Assembly: GCA_029974635.1 (NCBI GenBank)
Contig: JARKQY010000055.1
Span: 1 to 64,000, forward strand
Source of the DNA: Bacillota bacterium
GTDB taxonomy: Bacteria > Bacillota > UBA4882 > UBA8346
Direction: 5' to 3'
Length of the DNA: 64,000 bases
The translations under genes were made by a program, and so were the position numbers. Below the pieces are notes generated by a model. The model was given only the letters and a program-made list of their open reading frames with translations, did not search any database and had not been told where the DNA came from. Shown piece by piece: positions 34,831 through 43,765 of the stretch (within the stretch, counting starts at the first letter, position 1; each line of letters begins with the position of its first letter).

Positions 34831-35910
34831 ATGAAATCACGTCGTATGACCAGAACAATTCAAGTCGGTTCCGTCGCTATCGGTGGGGGGAATGCCATTG
34901 CCGTGCAGTCCATGACCAATACCGATACCCGGGATCAACATGCCACTTTGGAACAGATTCATAAACTAATAGATTGCGGGTGCGAGATCATCCGTTTGGC
35001 TGTACCTGACCGGGAAGCTGCTGCGAATCTGGAATTTTTGGTGCAGAATTCGGCTGTACCTTTGGTGGCGGATATTCACTTTGACTACCGTCTGGCATTA
35101 ACGGCAATTGAAGCGGGTATCAGTAAATTGCGTATCAATCCCGGGAACATTGGCGGTGTGGACAGGGTAAGGCTGCTGGCTGCCAAAGCTGGGGAGCGCG
35201 GGATTCCAATCCGGATAGGAGTTAACGCCGGATCACTGGAAGCCGATTTATTGAAAAAATACCATGGACCGGTCCCGGCCGCGATGGTGGAGAGTGCCAT
35301 TCGTCACATACAATTACTGGAAGCTGAGGATTTTGGCCGGATTATTGTTTCACTAAAAGCTTCATCAGTATTGGCAACCATTGAAGCCTATCAAGACCTG
35401 GCCACCAAATGTGATTATCCGTTTCATATCGGAATTACCGAGGCCGGAACCTGGTTTAAAGGATCGGTCCGTTCGGCTGCCGGATTGGGGATCTTACTTT
35501 GGGAAGGCATCGGGGATACTCTGCGGGTTTCATTAACGGGCGATCCGGTCCGGGAGGTTTCAGTGGGCCGTGAGCTTTTGCAAACCCTGGGTTTACGGAA
35601 GTTCGGGGCAACGGTTGTATCCTGCCCCACCTGCGGCCGCTGCCAGATTGACCTGGAATCTTTGGCGAGCCAAGTGGAAAGCCTCGCCGCCGGAATTGAA
35701 GCACCGTTAAAAATTGCGGTTATGGGCTGCGCGGTGAACGGTCCCGGAGAAGCCAGGGAGGCGGACTTGGGGGTAGCCGGCGGCAAAGGGGAAGGGCTTA
35801 TCTTCCGGAAAGGGGAAATTCTTGGAAAAGTTCCGGAGGCGAAGATAATTGAGGTATTGCAGGCTGAGTTGCAAAAAATAATGCATTCGTTTGAGCAAAC
35901 AAAAGGATGA
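34831..35910 (+). CDS. ispG: (E)-4-hydroxy-3-methylbut-2-enyl-diphosphate synthase
   Basis: 359 residues from ATG 34831 (IspG proteins normally begin with a short basic stretch like MKSRRMTRTIQVGSV). The open frame reaches back to 34741, but that part is the dispersed repeat. TIM-barrel part: QSMTNTDTRD, RINPGNIGG. The Fe-S part at the C-terminus has SCPTCGRC and MGCAVNGPGEAREAD, providing the three cysteines and glutamate of the 4Fe-4S cluster. It reduces MEcPP to HMBPP using ferredoxin or flavodoxin. Confidence 0.96.
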   Translation: MKSRRMTRTIQVGSVAIGGGNAIAVQSMTNTDTRDQHATLEQIHKLIDCGCEIIRLAVPDREAAANLEFLVQNSAVPLVADIHFDYRLALTAIEAGISKLRINPGNIGGVDRVRLLAAKAGERGIPIRIGVNAGSLEADLLKKYHGPVPAAMVESAIRHIQLLEAEDFGRIIVSLKASSVLATIEAYQDLATKCDYPFHIGITEAGTWFKGSVRSAAGLGILLWEGIGDTLRVSLTGDPVREVSVGRELLQTLGLRKFGATVVSCPTCGRCQIDLESLASQVESLAAGIEAPLKIAVMGCAVNGPGEAREADLGVAGGKGEGLIFRKGEILGKVPEAKIIEVLQAELQKIMHSFEQTKG

Positions 35911-35920
35911 AAAATACTTA

Positions 35921-36009
35921 TTTACCACAGAGGACACGGAAAACACAGAGAAATAAAACCAGCGTTTCTTTTCTCAATATTGAATTTACTCTGCGTACTC
36001 TGTGGTAAA
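35921..36009. repeat. 89-bp inverted-repeat element, ACCACAGAG type
   Basis: Perfect 12-bp terminal inverted repeats TTTACCACAGAG (35921-35932) and CTCTGTGGTAAA (35998-36009). The inner text (GACACGGAAAACACAGAG...CTCTGCGTA) extends the pairing. No ORF inside. A degenerate relative is at 19207. It looks like a non-autonomous palindromic element. Confidence 0.7.
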
Positions 36010-36071
36010 ATGTGATTTCAGGGGTCACGAAAGGTCACGGAGAGCACAGAGAATTTAACAGCGGGGGTATC

Positions 36072-37781
36072 ATGATGTTGCAATCGAAATTATTTGCGCC
36101 AACCTTACGGGAAACGCCGGCGGAAGCGGAGATTGTCAGCCATCAGTTGATGTTGCGGGCCGGGATGATCCGGAAGTCGGCGGCCGGGATGTACACCTAT
36201 TTGCCGTTAGCCTGGCGGGTTTTACGGAAGATTATGCAGATTGTCCGGGAGGAGATGGATCGGGAAGGCGGACAAGAACTGGCCCTGCCCATTGTCCAGC
36301 CGGCTGAGCTTTGGAAGGAAAGCGGCCGCTGGGATGTATACGGAGATGAGATGTTCCGGTTGGAGGACAGGCACCATCGCCAGTTTTGCTTGGGACCGAC
36401 CCATGAAGAAATCATTACCACCACTGTAAAGAATGAAGTGCGTTCTTATCGGGATTTACCGTTGAGGCTGTATCAGATCCAAAACAAATACCGGGATGAA
36501 ATCCGTCCCCGGTTCGGGCTGATGCGCGGCCGGGAGTTCATCATGAAGGATTTATACTCCTTTGATGTGGATGAAGCCGGTTTGGAAGATAGCTATCAGG
36601 CAATGTATCGTGCCTATAACAATATTTTCAAACGTTGCGGTTTAAAGTTCCGGCCCGTTGAAGCGGATTCCGGAGCCATTGGAGGCAATGCGAGCCAGGA
36701 ATTTATGGTGCTGGCCGAGGCGGGTGAGGCGGTGATACTCTATTGCGACCAATGCGACTACGCGGCTAATGCTGAAAAAGCCGTATCTCAAGTACAGGTT
36801 TCCGACTTTAACGGAGCCGTCAAGGAGAAGGAGTTGGTTGCAACCCCCGGGCATAAAACCATCGACGAAGTATGCCGTTTTTTAAATATTCAAGCGGAAC
36901 AAACGGTAAAGACCCTGTTTTACGGCACTGGCTCCGGTTATATCGCCGTTTTAATCCAGGGTAATGACCAGGTCAACGAGATTAAACTCGGGAATGTCAC
37001 CAACAGTAAAAAATTATATCTGGTTTCCCCCGAAGAGATCCACGAGGTCTTGGGTTTGCCAGTGGGCTATGTGGGGCCCATCGGATTAGACGGCCAAATT
37101 AAAATACTCGGTGATAACCGGGTTGCAAATTTACATCAGGTAGTAGTGGGAGCCAATCAAGAGGATTATCATTACCTGCAAGTGGAACCTGTCCGTGATT
37201 TTGTGGGAGTTGATTATTATGATTTGCGGATGGCCGCTTCCGGTGAGCAATGTCCGCGCTGTTCAGGGCATTTACACGATCTCCGGGGGATTGAAGTCGG
37301 GCAGATATTTAAGTTGGGGACCAAATACAGCAAAGCGTTATCAGCCAACTTTTTGGATGAAAAAGGACAAAGCCGGCTCATGGTTATGGGATGCTACGGA
37401 GTCGGCGTCAGCCGGACCATGGCGGCGGCTATTGAACAAAATTACGACGGCAATGGAATCAAATGGCCCATTGCTATTGCGCCGTTTCAGGTTCACTTGA
37501 TTACCGTAAGCCCGGAGCAGTTGCCTGTTGCCAAGGAAATATATGAAAATCTCTCAAGACAAAATATTGAAGTTTTACTGGATGACCGGGATGAAAGACC
37601 GGGTGTTAAATTCAAAGACGCCGATCTGATGGGTATTCCCATCCGGATTACCGTGGGACCCAAAGGGCTCGCCCAGGGAGAGGCGGAAGTCAAATTCCGG
37701 GCCACGGGGAACGAAGAACGCTGGCCGCTGGATCAAATTGTGGCTAAGACTCGGGAATATATTGAAAAATGTGAACAATAA
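36072..37781 (+). CDS. proS: Prolyl-tRNA synthetase (bacterial type)
   Basis: 569 residues from ATG 36072, the usual bacterial length; GGGGG precedes it. Upstream in-frame codons belong to the repeat. Class II motifs are present: motif 2 YRDEIRPRFGLMRGREFIMKD-type text (about 140-165), the inserted editing domain (about 220-395, with CDQCDYAANAEKA at its start), motif 3 GCYGVGVSRTMAA, and a C-terminal anticodon-binding domain. No T-box leader is seen; the upstream gap is filled by the repeat. Confidence 0.96.
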   Translation: MMLQSKLFAPTLRETPAEAEIVSHQLMLRAGMIRKSAAGMYTYLPLAWRVLRKIMQIVREEMDREGGQELALPIVQPAELWKESGRWDVYGDEMFRLEDRHHRQFCLGPTHEEIITTTVKNEVRSYRDLPLRLYQIQNKYRDEIRPRFGLMRGREFIMKDLYSFDVDEAGLEDSYQAMYRAYNNIFKRCGLKFRPVEADSGAIGGNASQEFMVLAEAGEAVILYCDQCDYAANAEKAVSQVQVSDFNGAVKEKELVATPGHKTIDEVCRFLNIQAEQTVKTLFYGTGSGYIAVLIQGNDQVNEIKLGNVTNSKKLYLVSPEEIHEVLGLPVGYVGPIGLDGQIKILGDNRVANLHQVVVGANQEDYHYLQVEPVRDFVGVDYYDLRMAASGEQCPRCSGHLHDLRGIEVGQIFKLGTKYSKALSANFLDEKGQSRLMVMGCYGVGVSRTMAAAIEQNYDGNGIKWPIAIAPFQVHLITVSPEQLPVAKEIYENLSRQNIEVLLDDRDERPGVKFKDADLMGIPIRITVGPKGLAQGEAEVKFRATGNEERWPLDQIVAKTREYIEKCEQ

Positions 37782-37826
37782 GCCAAGTCTTTCATATACT
37801 TTAAAATCATTTAAAAGGTGATATCA

Positions 37827-40800
37827 ATGTCCGAACAGTATGTAATTAAACCAGATAACCGTTCTTTAAGGGTTTTCAAGGGGATTGAGGAGATCCCCTT
37901 TTCCTTTCCGGCGGCTGTTCTGTTAGAGGAAGCCCGGATTCAGGAGATATTGGTGAATACCAAGGCGGCTACCTGGGAAATTACTTTATTGGTTAAAAAT
38001 GAACTGAACCCCCGGCAGATTTCCGAATTGGAAACGGCTTTGACCAGCTTAACACCGGGTTTATCCAAAGTCGGCTTGAAAGTGGTCCAATATCAAAGCA
38101 CAGTGTCGATATCGGAACGGTTGCGTCGGAATTGGGATAATATTGTTACCGCAGCCGGCAATAAGTTTCCGGGAATCAACGGGTGGCTAAAAGACGCCAA
38201 GTATCAACTCCGGGATGAACGGCTGTTGGAAATTCTGGTCCGTAATCAAGCCGGGGTAGAATATTTGAAATGCCGCTATCAGGAACTGCAAGAGATTATT
38301 CACGACTTTGTTTTCGAGACACTTACGATAAGCTTTGCGGTGGGAGACTTTGATGAAACGGTGATTGCGGAGGAGATCAACCGGTCTCTTAGCTTTGAAA
38401 TACCGGTTCAGACTTCACCCTCACCGGTTGCCAAAAAAGGTAAGTCAGGAGATTCATCCCGGACGTCAGACGTAGTTTACGGTAAGAAAATCAATGGGGA
38501 ACCGGTTTCCATCAAACAATTGGATACCGAACAGGAACAAGTCATAGTCGCCGGCCAGATTTTCCGTTTGGAATCCCGGATCTCCAAGAACAATAGAAAG
38601 TTTTATCTAGGGGACATTACGGATTTTAAAGACTCTATCGGTTTTAAGATATTTCCCCGGGGCGAAGCCAATTTGGACGAGCATTTGAAGGAAGGTCTTT
38701 GGGTTAAGTTAAAAGGGGATATACAGTTTGATAACTATTCAAAAGAATTATCTTTAATGGTCTCCGATATTGGCAGTATTCCCCCGTTATTTGTCCGGGA
38801 GGATCAAGCTCCGGAAAAAAGGGTGGAGCTGCATTTACATACCAAAATGAGCGCTATGGATGCCACCGTTGATATCGTGGCTGCAATTAAACAGGCGGCT
38901 AAGTGGGGGCACCCGGCGTTGGCCATTACCGACCATGGTGTGGCTCAAGGGTTTCCGGAGGCTTATGCCGCCGCTCAAAAGGCGGGTTTAAAACTGATTT
39001 ACGGCATGGAAGGGTATTTGGTGAATGACGGAGTTCCAATTGTCACCGGCGCTGCCGAGGAACGGATCGACGATTCCGAATTCGTGGTCTTTGATTTGGA
39101 AACCACCGGTTTTAATCCCTGGAAAGAAGATTTATTGGAAATCGGCGCTTTTAAAATTAAAAACGGAGAGATAATTGAGGAGTTCAAAAGCCTGATTCGT
39201 CCCGGAAAAGAGATTAGTCCGGAGATCGAGAAACTCACCGGCATCTCCTCCGCTATGGTTAAAGATGCCCCGGAACCTAAGGAAGTTTTGAAAAAGTTCG
39301 CCGAATTCGCCGCCGATGGCGTTCTGGTAGCTCACAACGCCGAATTTGACGTGGGTTTTCTTAAGGCTAAATTTCAGTTGTTTTTTGATGAAAAATTGGT
39401 GCCGGTTTGTTTGGATACCTTAGGATTAGCCCGGGCAGTGTGGCCGAATTTTAAAAGTTACCGGTTGAATGCAGTGGCTAAGGAACTGGGAATTGAACTT
39501 CAGAATCATCACCGGGCGGTAGATGATGCCCGTTGCACCACCGGCATTTTGTTGAAAGCTTTGGATAAGATTTCTGAACGTAATTTCCAACGGTTGATGG
39601 AGATTAATTCACTGGTTGCCGAAAGCGGTGTGGAGCATCTCCGTACCCACCATCTGGTTATTCTGGTAAAAACCCAAGCGGGTATCAAGAATCTATATCG
39701 TCTGATCTCCGATTCGCATATCCATTATTATCATCGTCATCCCCGGATTCCAAGGTCGTTACTTAGTAAGTCCCGTGAAGGGCTTTTGATTGGTTCAGCC
39801 TGCGAATCCGGAGAGTTGTACCAGGCGGTTTTAGATGGGGCACCGGCGGAAAAACTGATTGAGATCGCTAATTTTTATGATTATTTGGAAGTCATGCCCT
39901 TGGGAAATAACCGGTTTTTAATGGACAGTGGCCGGGTAAAATCCGAGGCGGAACTGGCGGAGATCAACCGCCGGATTTACGATTTAGGAGTTCAGTTAGG
40001 GAAACCGGTGATAGCCACCGGCGATGTTCATTTTTTACATCCCCATGAGGAGGTTTTTCGGCGAATTTTACAATTGGGACAGGGATATGAAGGAGCCGAT
40101 ACTCAAGCGCCCATATATTTTCGGACCACGGAGGAGATGCTTGGAGAGTTTTCTTATTTCGAACCTGAAATCGCCGCACAGTTAGTCGTCAAAAATCCCC
40201 GGACCTTAGCGGATCAGATCGAAGCTGTGAAACCGATTCCCAGTGAGTTCTGCCCGCCGCAAATCCCCGGAGCCGAGGAAGAAATCCGGCAAATGGCTTA
40301 CCAGCGGGCTATGGAGTTGTATGGTGAACTTCTCCCCAAAATTGTCGAAGAACGGTTGGAATGGGAGCTCAAAAGCATTATCGGTCATGGTTACGCGGTA
40401 TTATACCTGACGGCTCAAAAATTGGTAAAAAAATCCCTGGATGACGGGTATTTGGTAGGTTCCCGCGGTTCGGTAGGTTCTTCATTTGTGGCTACCATGT
40501 GCGGGATAACCGAGGTAAATCCCTTGCCGGTCCATTATTATTGCCCTAAATGCCGTTTCAGTGAATTTCCGGAGGCTGGAAATATCGGCTCGGGTTATGA
40601 TTTACCTTCCAAAGATTGTCCCCATTGTGGACAACCCTTGGTTAAAGAAGGGCAAAATATCACTTTTGCCACATTTATGGGCTTTGAAGGAGATAAAGAA
40701 CCTGATATCGACCTTAATTTTTCCGGTGAATATCAATCGGTGGTCCATCGTTATACCGAGGAACTGTTTGGCAAAGGGCATGTGTTCCGGGCCGGAACCA

Positions 40801-42125
40801 TTACGGGATTAGCCGAGAAAATGGCTTTCGGATTCGTAAAAGGTTATATGGAGGATAAGGGAATTAAGCTGCGCCAGGCGGAGATTAACCGGCTGGTAAA
40901 AGGCTGCACCGGGGTGCGGCGTTCCACCGGACAGCATCCCGGCGGGATGTATGTAGTTCCAAAGGATCGGGAGATTTATGATTTTACTCCCATCCAATAT
41001 CCCGCCAATGACAAGAAAGCGGAATGGATTACTACTCATTTCGATTACCATGGCGCTCTGGAAGGCCGGTTGGTCAAACTGGATATCTTGGGTCACGATG
41101 ATCCGACCATGATCCGGATGCTTCATGACTTAACGGGAATAGATCCCCGTCATGTGGCTTTGGATGATCCCCAAACGATGAAAATCTTTTCAGCCGTGGA
41201 ACCCCTGGGAATAACCGCCCAGTCTTTGGGATTTGACCTGGGAACTTTGGGAATCCCCGAATTTGGAACCGGATTTGTCCGTCAAATGCTGGAAGATACC
41301 AGACCCACCACATTCGCGGAATTAATCTACATTTCCGGGCTTTCCCACGGGACCAACGTCTGGCTGGGGAATGCTCAGGAACTCATTAAGAGCAAGACGG
41401 CAACCTTGGCGGAAGTCATTTCAACCCGGGATGATATTATGAATTATTTGATTTTTAGGGGTCTTCCTCCTAAAATCTCCTTCAAAATTATGGAAAAGGT
41501 ACGAAAAGGAAGAGGTTTGGATGAGGAAGAAGTTAAAATCATGAAAGAACACCAGATTCCCGACTGGTATATCGAATCCTGCCAGAAAATCAAATATATG
41601 TTCCCCAAGGCGCATGCCGTCGCTTATGTGATGATGGCCTTCAGGATTGCCTATTTCAAAGTCCATCACCCGGAAGCCTTTTATGCCAGTTATTTTACCG
41701 TCCGGGCGGATGAATTTGATGCTGAGATCGTTATTGGTGGAGAAAAGGCCGTTAAAAACACCCTGCAACAGATTCGCATGAAGGGCAACGAAGCCACCCA
41801 AAAGGAAAAAAACCTGGAGACCATTTTGGACATGGTTTTGGAGGCAATATTGCGCGGTATCCGGTTTTTGCGGGTTGATATCTATAAATCTGATCCGCAG
41901 CGGTTTTTAATCACCCCGGATGGTCTTTTACCGCCTTTGGCTTCCCTCCAGGGACTGGGTGAAAATGCCGCCAGATATTTGGCGGCGGCGCGGGAAGAAG
42001 GGGAGTTTATTTCCATTGAAGATTTAAAAAGCCGTGCACGAATAAGTTCAGCAGTCATTGAAGTATTGCAAAAACATGGCTGTCTCGAAGGAATGTCCGA
42101 AAGTGACCAGTTGGCGCTGTTTTAG
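37827..42125 (+). CDS. polC: DNA polymerase III alpha subunit, PolC type
   Basis: 1432 residues, the main replicative polymerase of Bacillota. Order: N-terminal domains (1-235), OB fold (about 245-325), PHP domain from VELHLHTKMSAMDA (about 332), 3'-5' proofreading exonuclease inserted in PHP with FDLETTG (about 420) and HNAEFDVGF, polymerase domain with a four-cysteine zinc site (YYCPKCRF and DCPHCGQ, about 905-935) and the catalytic PDIDLNFSG (about 955), then helix-hairpin-helix. ATG 37827 follows AAAAGGTG by 6 nt. It sits 45 bp after proS, as in many Bacillota. A bidirectional terminator follows. Confidence 0.97.
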   Translation: MSEQYVIKPDNRSLRVFKGIEEIPFSFPAAVLLEEARIQEILVNTKAATWEITLLVKNELNPRQISELETALTSLTPGLSKVGLKVVQYQSTVSISERLRRNWDNIVTAAGNKFPGINGWLKDAKYQLRDERLLEILVRNQAGVEYLKCRYQELQEIIHDFVFETLTISFAVGDFDETVIAEEINRSLSFEIPVQTSPSPVAKKGKSGDSSRTSDVVYGKKINGEPVSIKQLDTEQEQVIVAGQIFRLESRISKNNRKFYLGDITDFKDSIGFKIFPRGEANLDEHLKEGLWVKLKGDIQFDNYSKELSLMVSDIGSIPPLFVREDQAPEKRVELHLHTKMSAMDATVDIVAAIKQAAKWGHPALAITDHGVAQGFPEAYAAAQKAGLKLIYGMEGYLVNDGVPIVTGAAEERIDDSEFVVFDLETTGFNPWKEDLLEIGAFKIKNGEIIEEFKSLIRPGKEISPEIEKLTGISSAMVKDAPEPKEVLKKFAEFAADGVLVAHNAEFDVGFLKAKFQLFFDEKLVPVCLDTLGLARAVWPNFKSYRLNAVAKELGIELQNHHRAVDDARCTTGILLKALDKISERNFQRLMEINSLVAESGVEHLRTHHLVILVKTQAGIKNLYRLISDSHIHYYHRHPRIPRSLLSKSREGLLIGSACESGELYQAVLDGAPAEKLIEIANFYDYLEVMPLGNNRFLMDSGRVKSEAELAEINRRIYDLGVQLGKPVIATGDVHFLHPHEEVFRRILQLGQGYEGADTQAPIYFRTTEEMLGEFSYFEPEIAAQLVVKNPRTLADQIEAVKPIPSEFCPPQIPGAEEEIRQMAYQRAMELYGELLPKIVEERLEWELKSIIGHGYAVLYLTAQKLVKKSLDDGYLVGSRGSVGSSFVATMCGITEVNPLPVHYYCPKCRFSEFPEAGNIGSGYDLPSKDCPHCGQPLVKEGQNITFATFMGFEGDKEPDIDLNFSGEYQSVVHRYTEELFGKGHVFRAGTITGLAEKMAFGFVKGYMEDKGIKLRQAEINRLVKGCTGVRRSTGQHPGGMYVVPKDREIYDFTPIQYPANDKKAEWITTHFDYHGALEGRLVKLDILGHDDPTMIRMLHDLTGIDPRHVALDDPQTMKIFSAVEPLGITAQSLGFDLGTLGIPEFGTGFVRQMLEDTRPTTFAELIYISGLSHGTNVWLGNAQELIKSKTATLAEVISTRDDIMNYLIFRGLPPKISFKIMEKVRKGRGLDEEEVKIMKEHQIPDWYIESCQKIKYMFPKAHAVAYVMMAFRIAYFKVHHPEAFYASYFTVRADEFDAEIVIGGEKAVKNTLQQIRMKGNEATQKEKNLETILDMVLEAILRGIRFLRVDIYKSDPQRFLITPDGLLPPLASLQGLGENAARYLAAAREEGEFISIEDLKSRARISSAVIEVLQKHGCLEGMSESDQLALF

Positions 42126-42168
42126 TCTGAAAAACAGTATTAGTTACAGATCGGCCTGTAAATTTTGC

Positions 42169-42199
42169 GAATCTTATCCAGAAAATCCTGGTCAAAAAT
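42169..42199. repeat. Dispersed AATCCTG-type repeat
   Basis: AATCTTATCCAGAAAATCC followed by TGGTCAAAAA, same word family as at 53371 and 54959, directly before the polC terminator. Confidence 0.55.
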
Positions 42200-42201
42200 A
42201 G

Positions 42202-42247
42202 AACTACCAATTTGATGCCGGAGCGAGCAAATTGGTAGTTTCTTTTT
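42202..42247. terminator. Bidirectional terminator between polC and the holin-like gene
   Basis: A perfect 13-bp stem (AACTACCAATTTG and complement; 42202-42214 with 42228-42240), then TCTTTTT on the + strand and CTATTTTTG on the - strand. It serves both convergent genes. Confidence 0.92.
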
Positions 42248-42329
42248 GGCACAATTTTAAGTATATCTTTTGTTTTCGTACTCTATGCTTACGCGTTAAC
42301 CATATTTCCAAGAACATTTTTGTGCAGTG

Positions 42330-42662
42330 TTATTTCACTTTAGTGGGAATAAACAAATCAATTAAACCGATTACCAAGGATGCCAGCAAAGCCCCAATGA
42401 TTGAAACGGACATTCCCGGCACAATAAATTGGGTAATATAAATTACCACTGCGGATACCAGGAATCCAACCACTCCATGAGCATAAGGAGATAACCGGCG
42501 ACCAAGGATCAACTCGATTAAATAACTAATCCCGGCGATTACGAGTGCTGCCAGTAACGCGCTTCCAAAATTTAGTGATTTAAACCCAGGAACAATCGCT
42601 CCGATAAACATCAATATTAAAGCTGCCACGACGAAACGAATAATTGTCCTCAACCAATCCAT
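42330..42662 (-). CDS. Phage holin superfamily IV-like membrane protein (YvlD-like)
   Basis: 110 residues from the ATG at 42662 with GGGGGTG 6 nt upstream. Four hydrophobic helices fill the protein (IIRFVVAALILMFIGAIVPG, ALLAALVIAGISYLIELILG, GVVGFLVSAVVIYITQFIVPG, SIIGALLASLVIGLIDLFIP), the pattern of the phage holin 4 superfamily/YvlD. In Bacillota such genes are chromosomal and not prophage-linked; no phage gene is nearby. A role in envelope stress is suggested for relatives. Confidence 0.82.
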   Translation of the reverse strand: MDWLRTIIRFVVAALILMFIGAIVPGFKSLNFGSALLAALVIAGISYLIELILGRRLSPYAHGVVGFLVSAVVIYITQFIVPGMSVSIIGALLASLVIGLIDLFIPTKVK

Positions 42663-42812
42663 GAATTCACCCCCTTTAAAGCCCCGGCCTGTTAATAGAA
42701 TTACCAGCAAATGTCTTAATATTCAGGAAGTTTTTAGGTTGGGTTTATTCAATATTGCCAGCCTTTCTAAGTGGCTCCTTTGAGAAGCTTCCGCTCTAAG
42801 AGTCTTGTTACT

Positions 42813-42830
42813 TCCATAGCCTCCTATGGA
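42813..42830. repeat. Hairpin in the gap after the holin-like gene
   Basis: TCCATAG/CTATGGA with a CCTC loop, within the 360-bp gap 42663-43024. The flanks (GCTCCTTTGAGAAGC, GGAGCGAAGG) also tend to pair. No gene is seen in the gap; it also holds upstream elements of the next gene. Confidence 0.35.
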
Positions 42831-43024
42831 GGAGCGAAGGGCGAGTTCTACCTTTCGATAACGTGTTAAATCTTTGTCTTTCGGTAAAGAATAATAAAAT
42901 CAATTTTACCCGACAAATAAGGCTAGCTCAACTATAATCGGTTAAAACCGAGGTTTGAATCCCATGGATGGGGACAATCGGATGCTTTGATTTAAATAAA
43001 ACCGGATTCGGAGGGATGCAGCGG

Positions 43025-43495
43025 ATGAAACAAAGAATCTTAGGAGTGTTTCACAATATTGACGATGCCAAGAGCGCACTGGGACAAATCAAAAAGGAGA
43101 GTATGAACCAGGCCGAATTGACAGTAATCATCGGTGATCGCTTTCATATTCGGACCAGGGAATCCCAGACTTTGTTTGAAACGGCAGCGGAAGACTTTGC
43201 TGATCAAAATTTGGGAAGCCGTGATTCGGAATCCCGGATAGATCATTTTTGGCCGGGATTAAAAGAAGAACAATTATTAGGGATCGGAGTTGTTAAAGTT
43301 GGACATAATTCGCCGGATCCAAATGATGTTCAAAGTGCATGGCGTCAGAAATTAACTGAGACAGCGCTTCAGATCATCGGTGCTGAAATAGCCGCGAAAA
43401 AAATCATAACTTTTATTGAGTTTGACCCCCGGTTTTTGCCGAAATTGCGGTTCATCATGGAAACAAATGGCGCCGAATTAAAAGAGTTCGAGTGA
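43025..43495 (+). CDS. Unknown 156-residue protein
   Basis: Start at ATG 43025, 9 nt after GGAGGG; the open frame extends upstream without support. The N-terminus ILGVFHNIDDAKSALGQIKKE resembles the first strand-helix unit of general-stress (YflT-type) proteins. The rest is mixed alpha/beta with no catalytic motif, signal or membrane span. Its stop codon is the first part of the 95-bp tandem hairpin repeat, so the repeat begins inside the gene end. Function unknown. Confidence 0.65.
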   Translation: MKQRILGVFHNIDDAKSALGQIKKESMNQAELTVIIGDRFHIRTRESQTLFETAAEDFADQNLGSRDSESRIDHFWPGLKEEQLLGIGVVKVGHNSPDPNDVQSAWRQKLTETALQIIGAEIAAKKIITFIEFDPRFLPKLRFIMETNGAELKEFE

Positions 43496-43670
43496 TAGCG
43501 CTCCTCAAATAATAATCGAAAAGCGCTATCACTTTGGTAAAACGTTTATTCTGATTGCGGTGATATTCTCCGAAAACGTTTTACGAGTGATAGCGCTCCT
43601 CAAATAATAATCGAAAAGCGCTATCACTTTGGTAAAACGTTTTATTCCGATTGCGGCGATATTCTCCGAA
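43492..43670. repeat. Tandem duplication of a 95-bp hairpin element
   Basis: Two near-identical copies (43492-43586 and 43587-43670). Each has a perfect 11-bp stem GTGATAGCGCT/AGCGCTATCAC enclosing an AT-rich loop, then GGTAAAACGTTT. In copy 1 this second arm pairs with AAACGTTTTA at 43574-43583; in copy 2 the partner is lost. Differences are few (TTTATTCTG versus TTTTATTCCG, GGTG versus GGCG). No T run, so not a plain terminator. Only two copies, so not CRISPR. Confidence 0.8.
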
Positions 43671-43765
43671 ATAATATCCTGCCAATAGCAGGAGTTAAGG
43701 ATGAAAAAGAGAATTAACCAACTTTCGGGGTTGAAAATGTTATTTTGAGATCATGAGAGGCAAGG

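Noticed and set aside
35911..36071. T-box leader of proS
   Set aside because: No specifier loop or TGGNACCGCG motif; the region is an inverted-repeat element.
42330..42662. Prophage, because of the holin-like gene
   Set aside because: No other phage gene, integrase or attachment repeat nearby; such genes are common chromosomal genes.
43492..43670. CRISPR array
   Set aside because: Only two copies in direct contact, no spacers, no cas genes.
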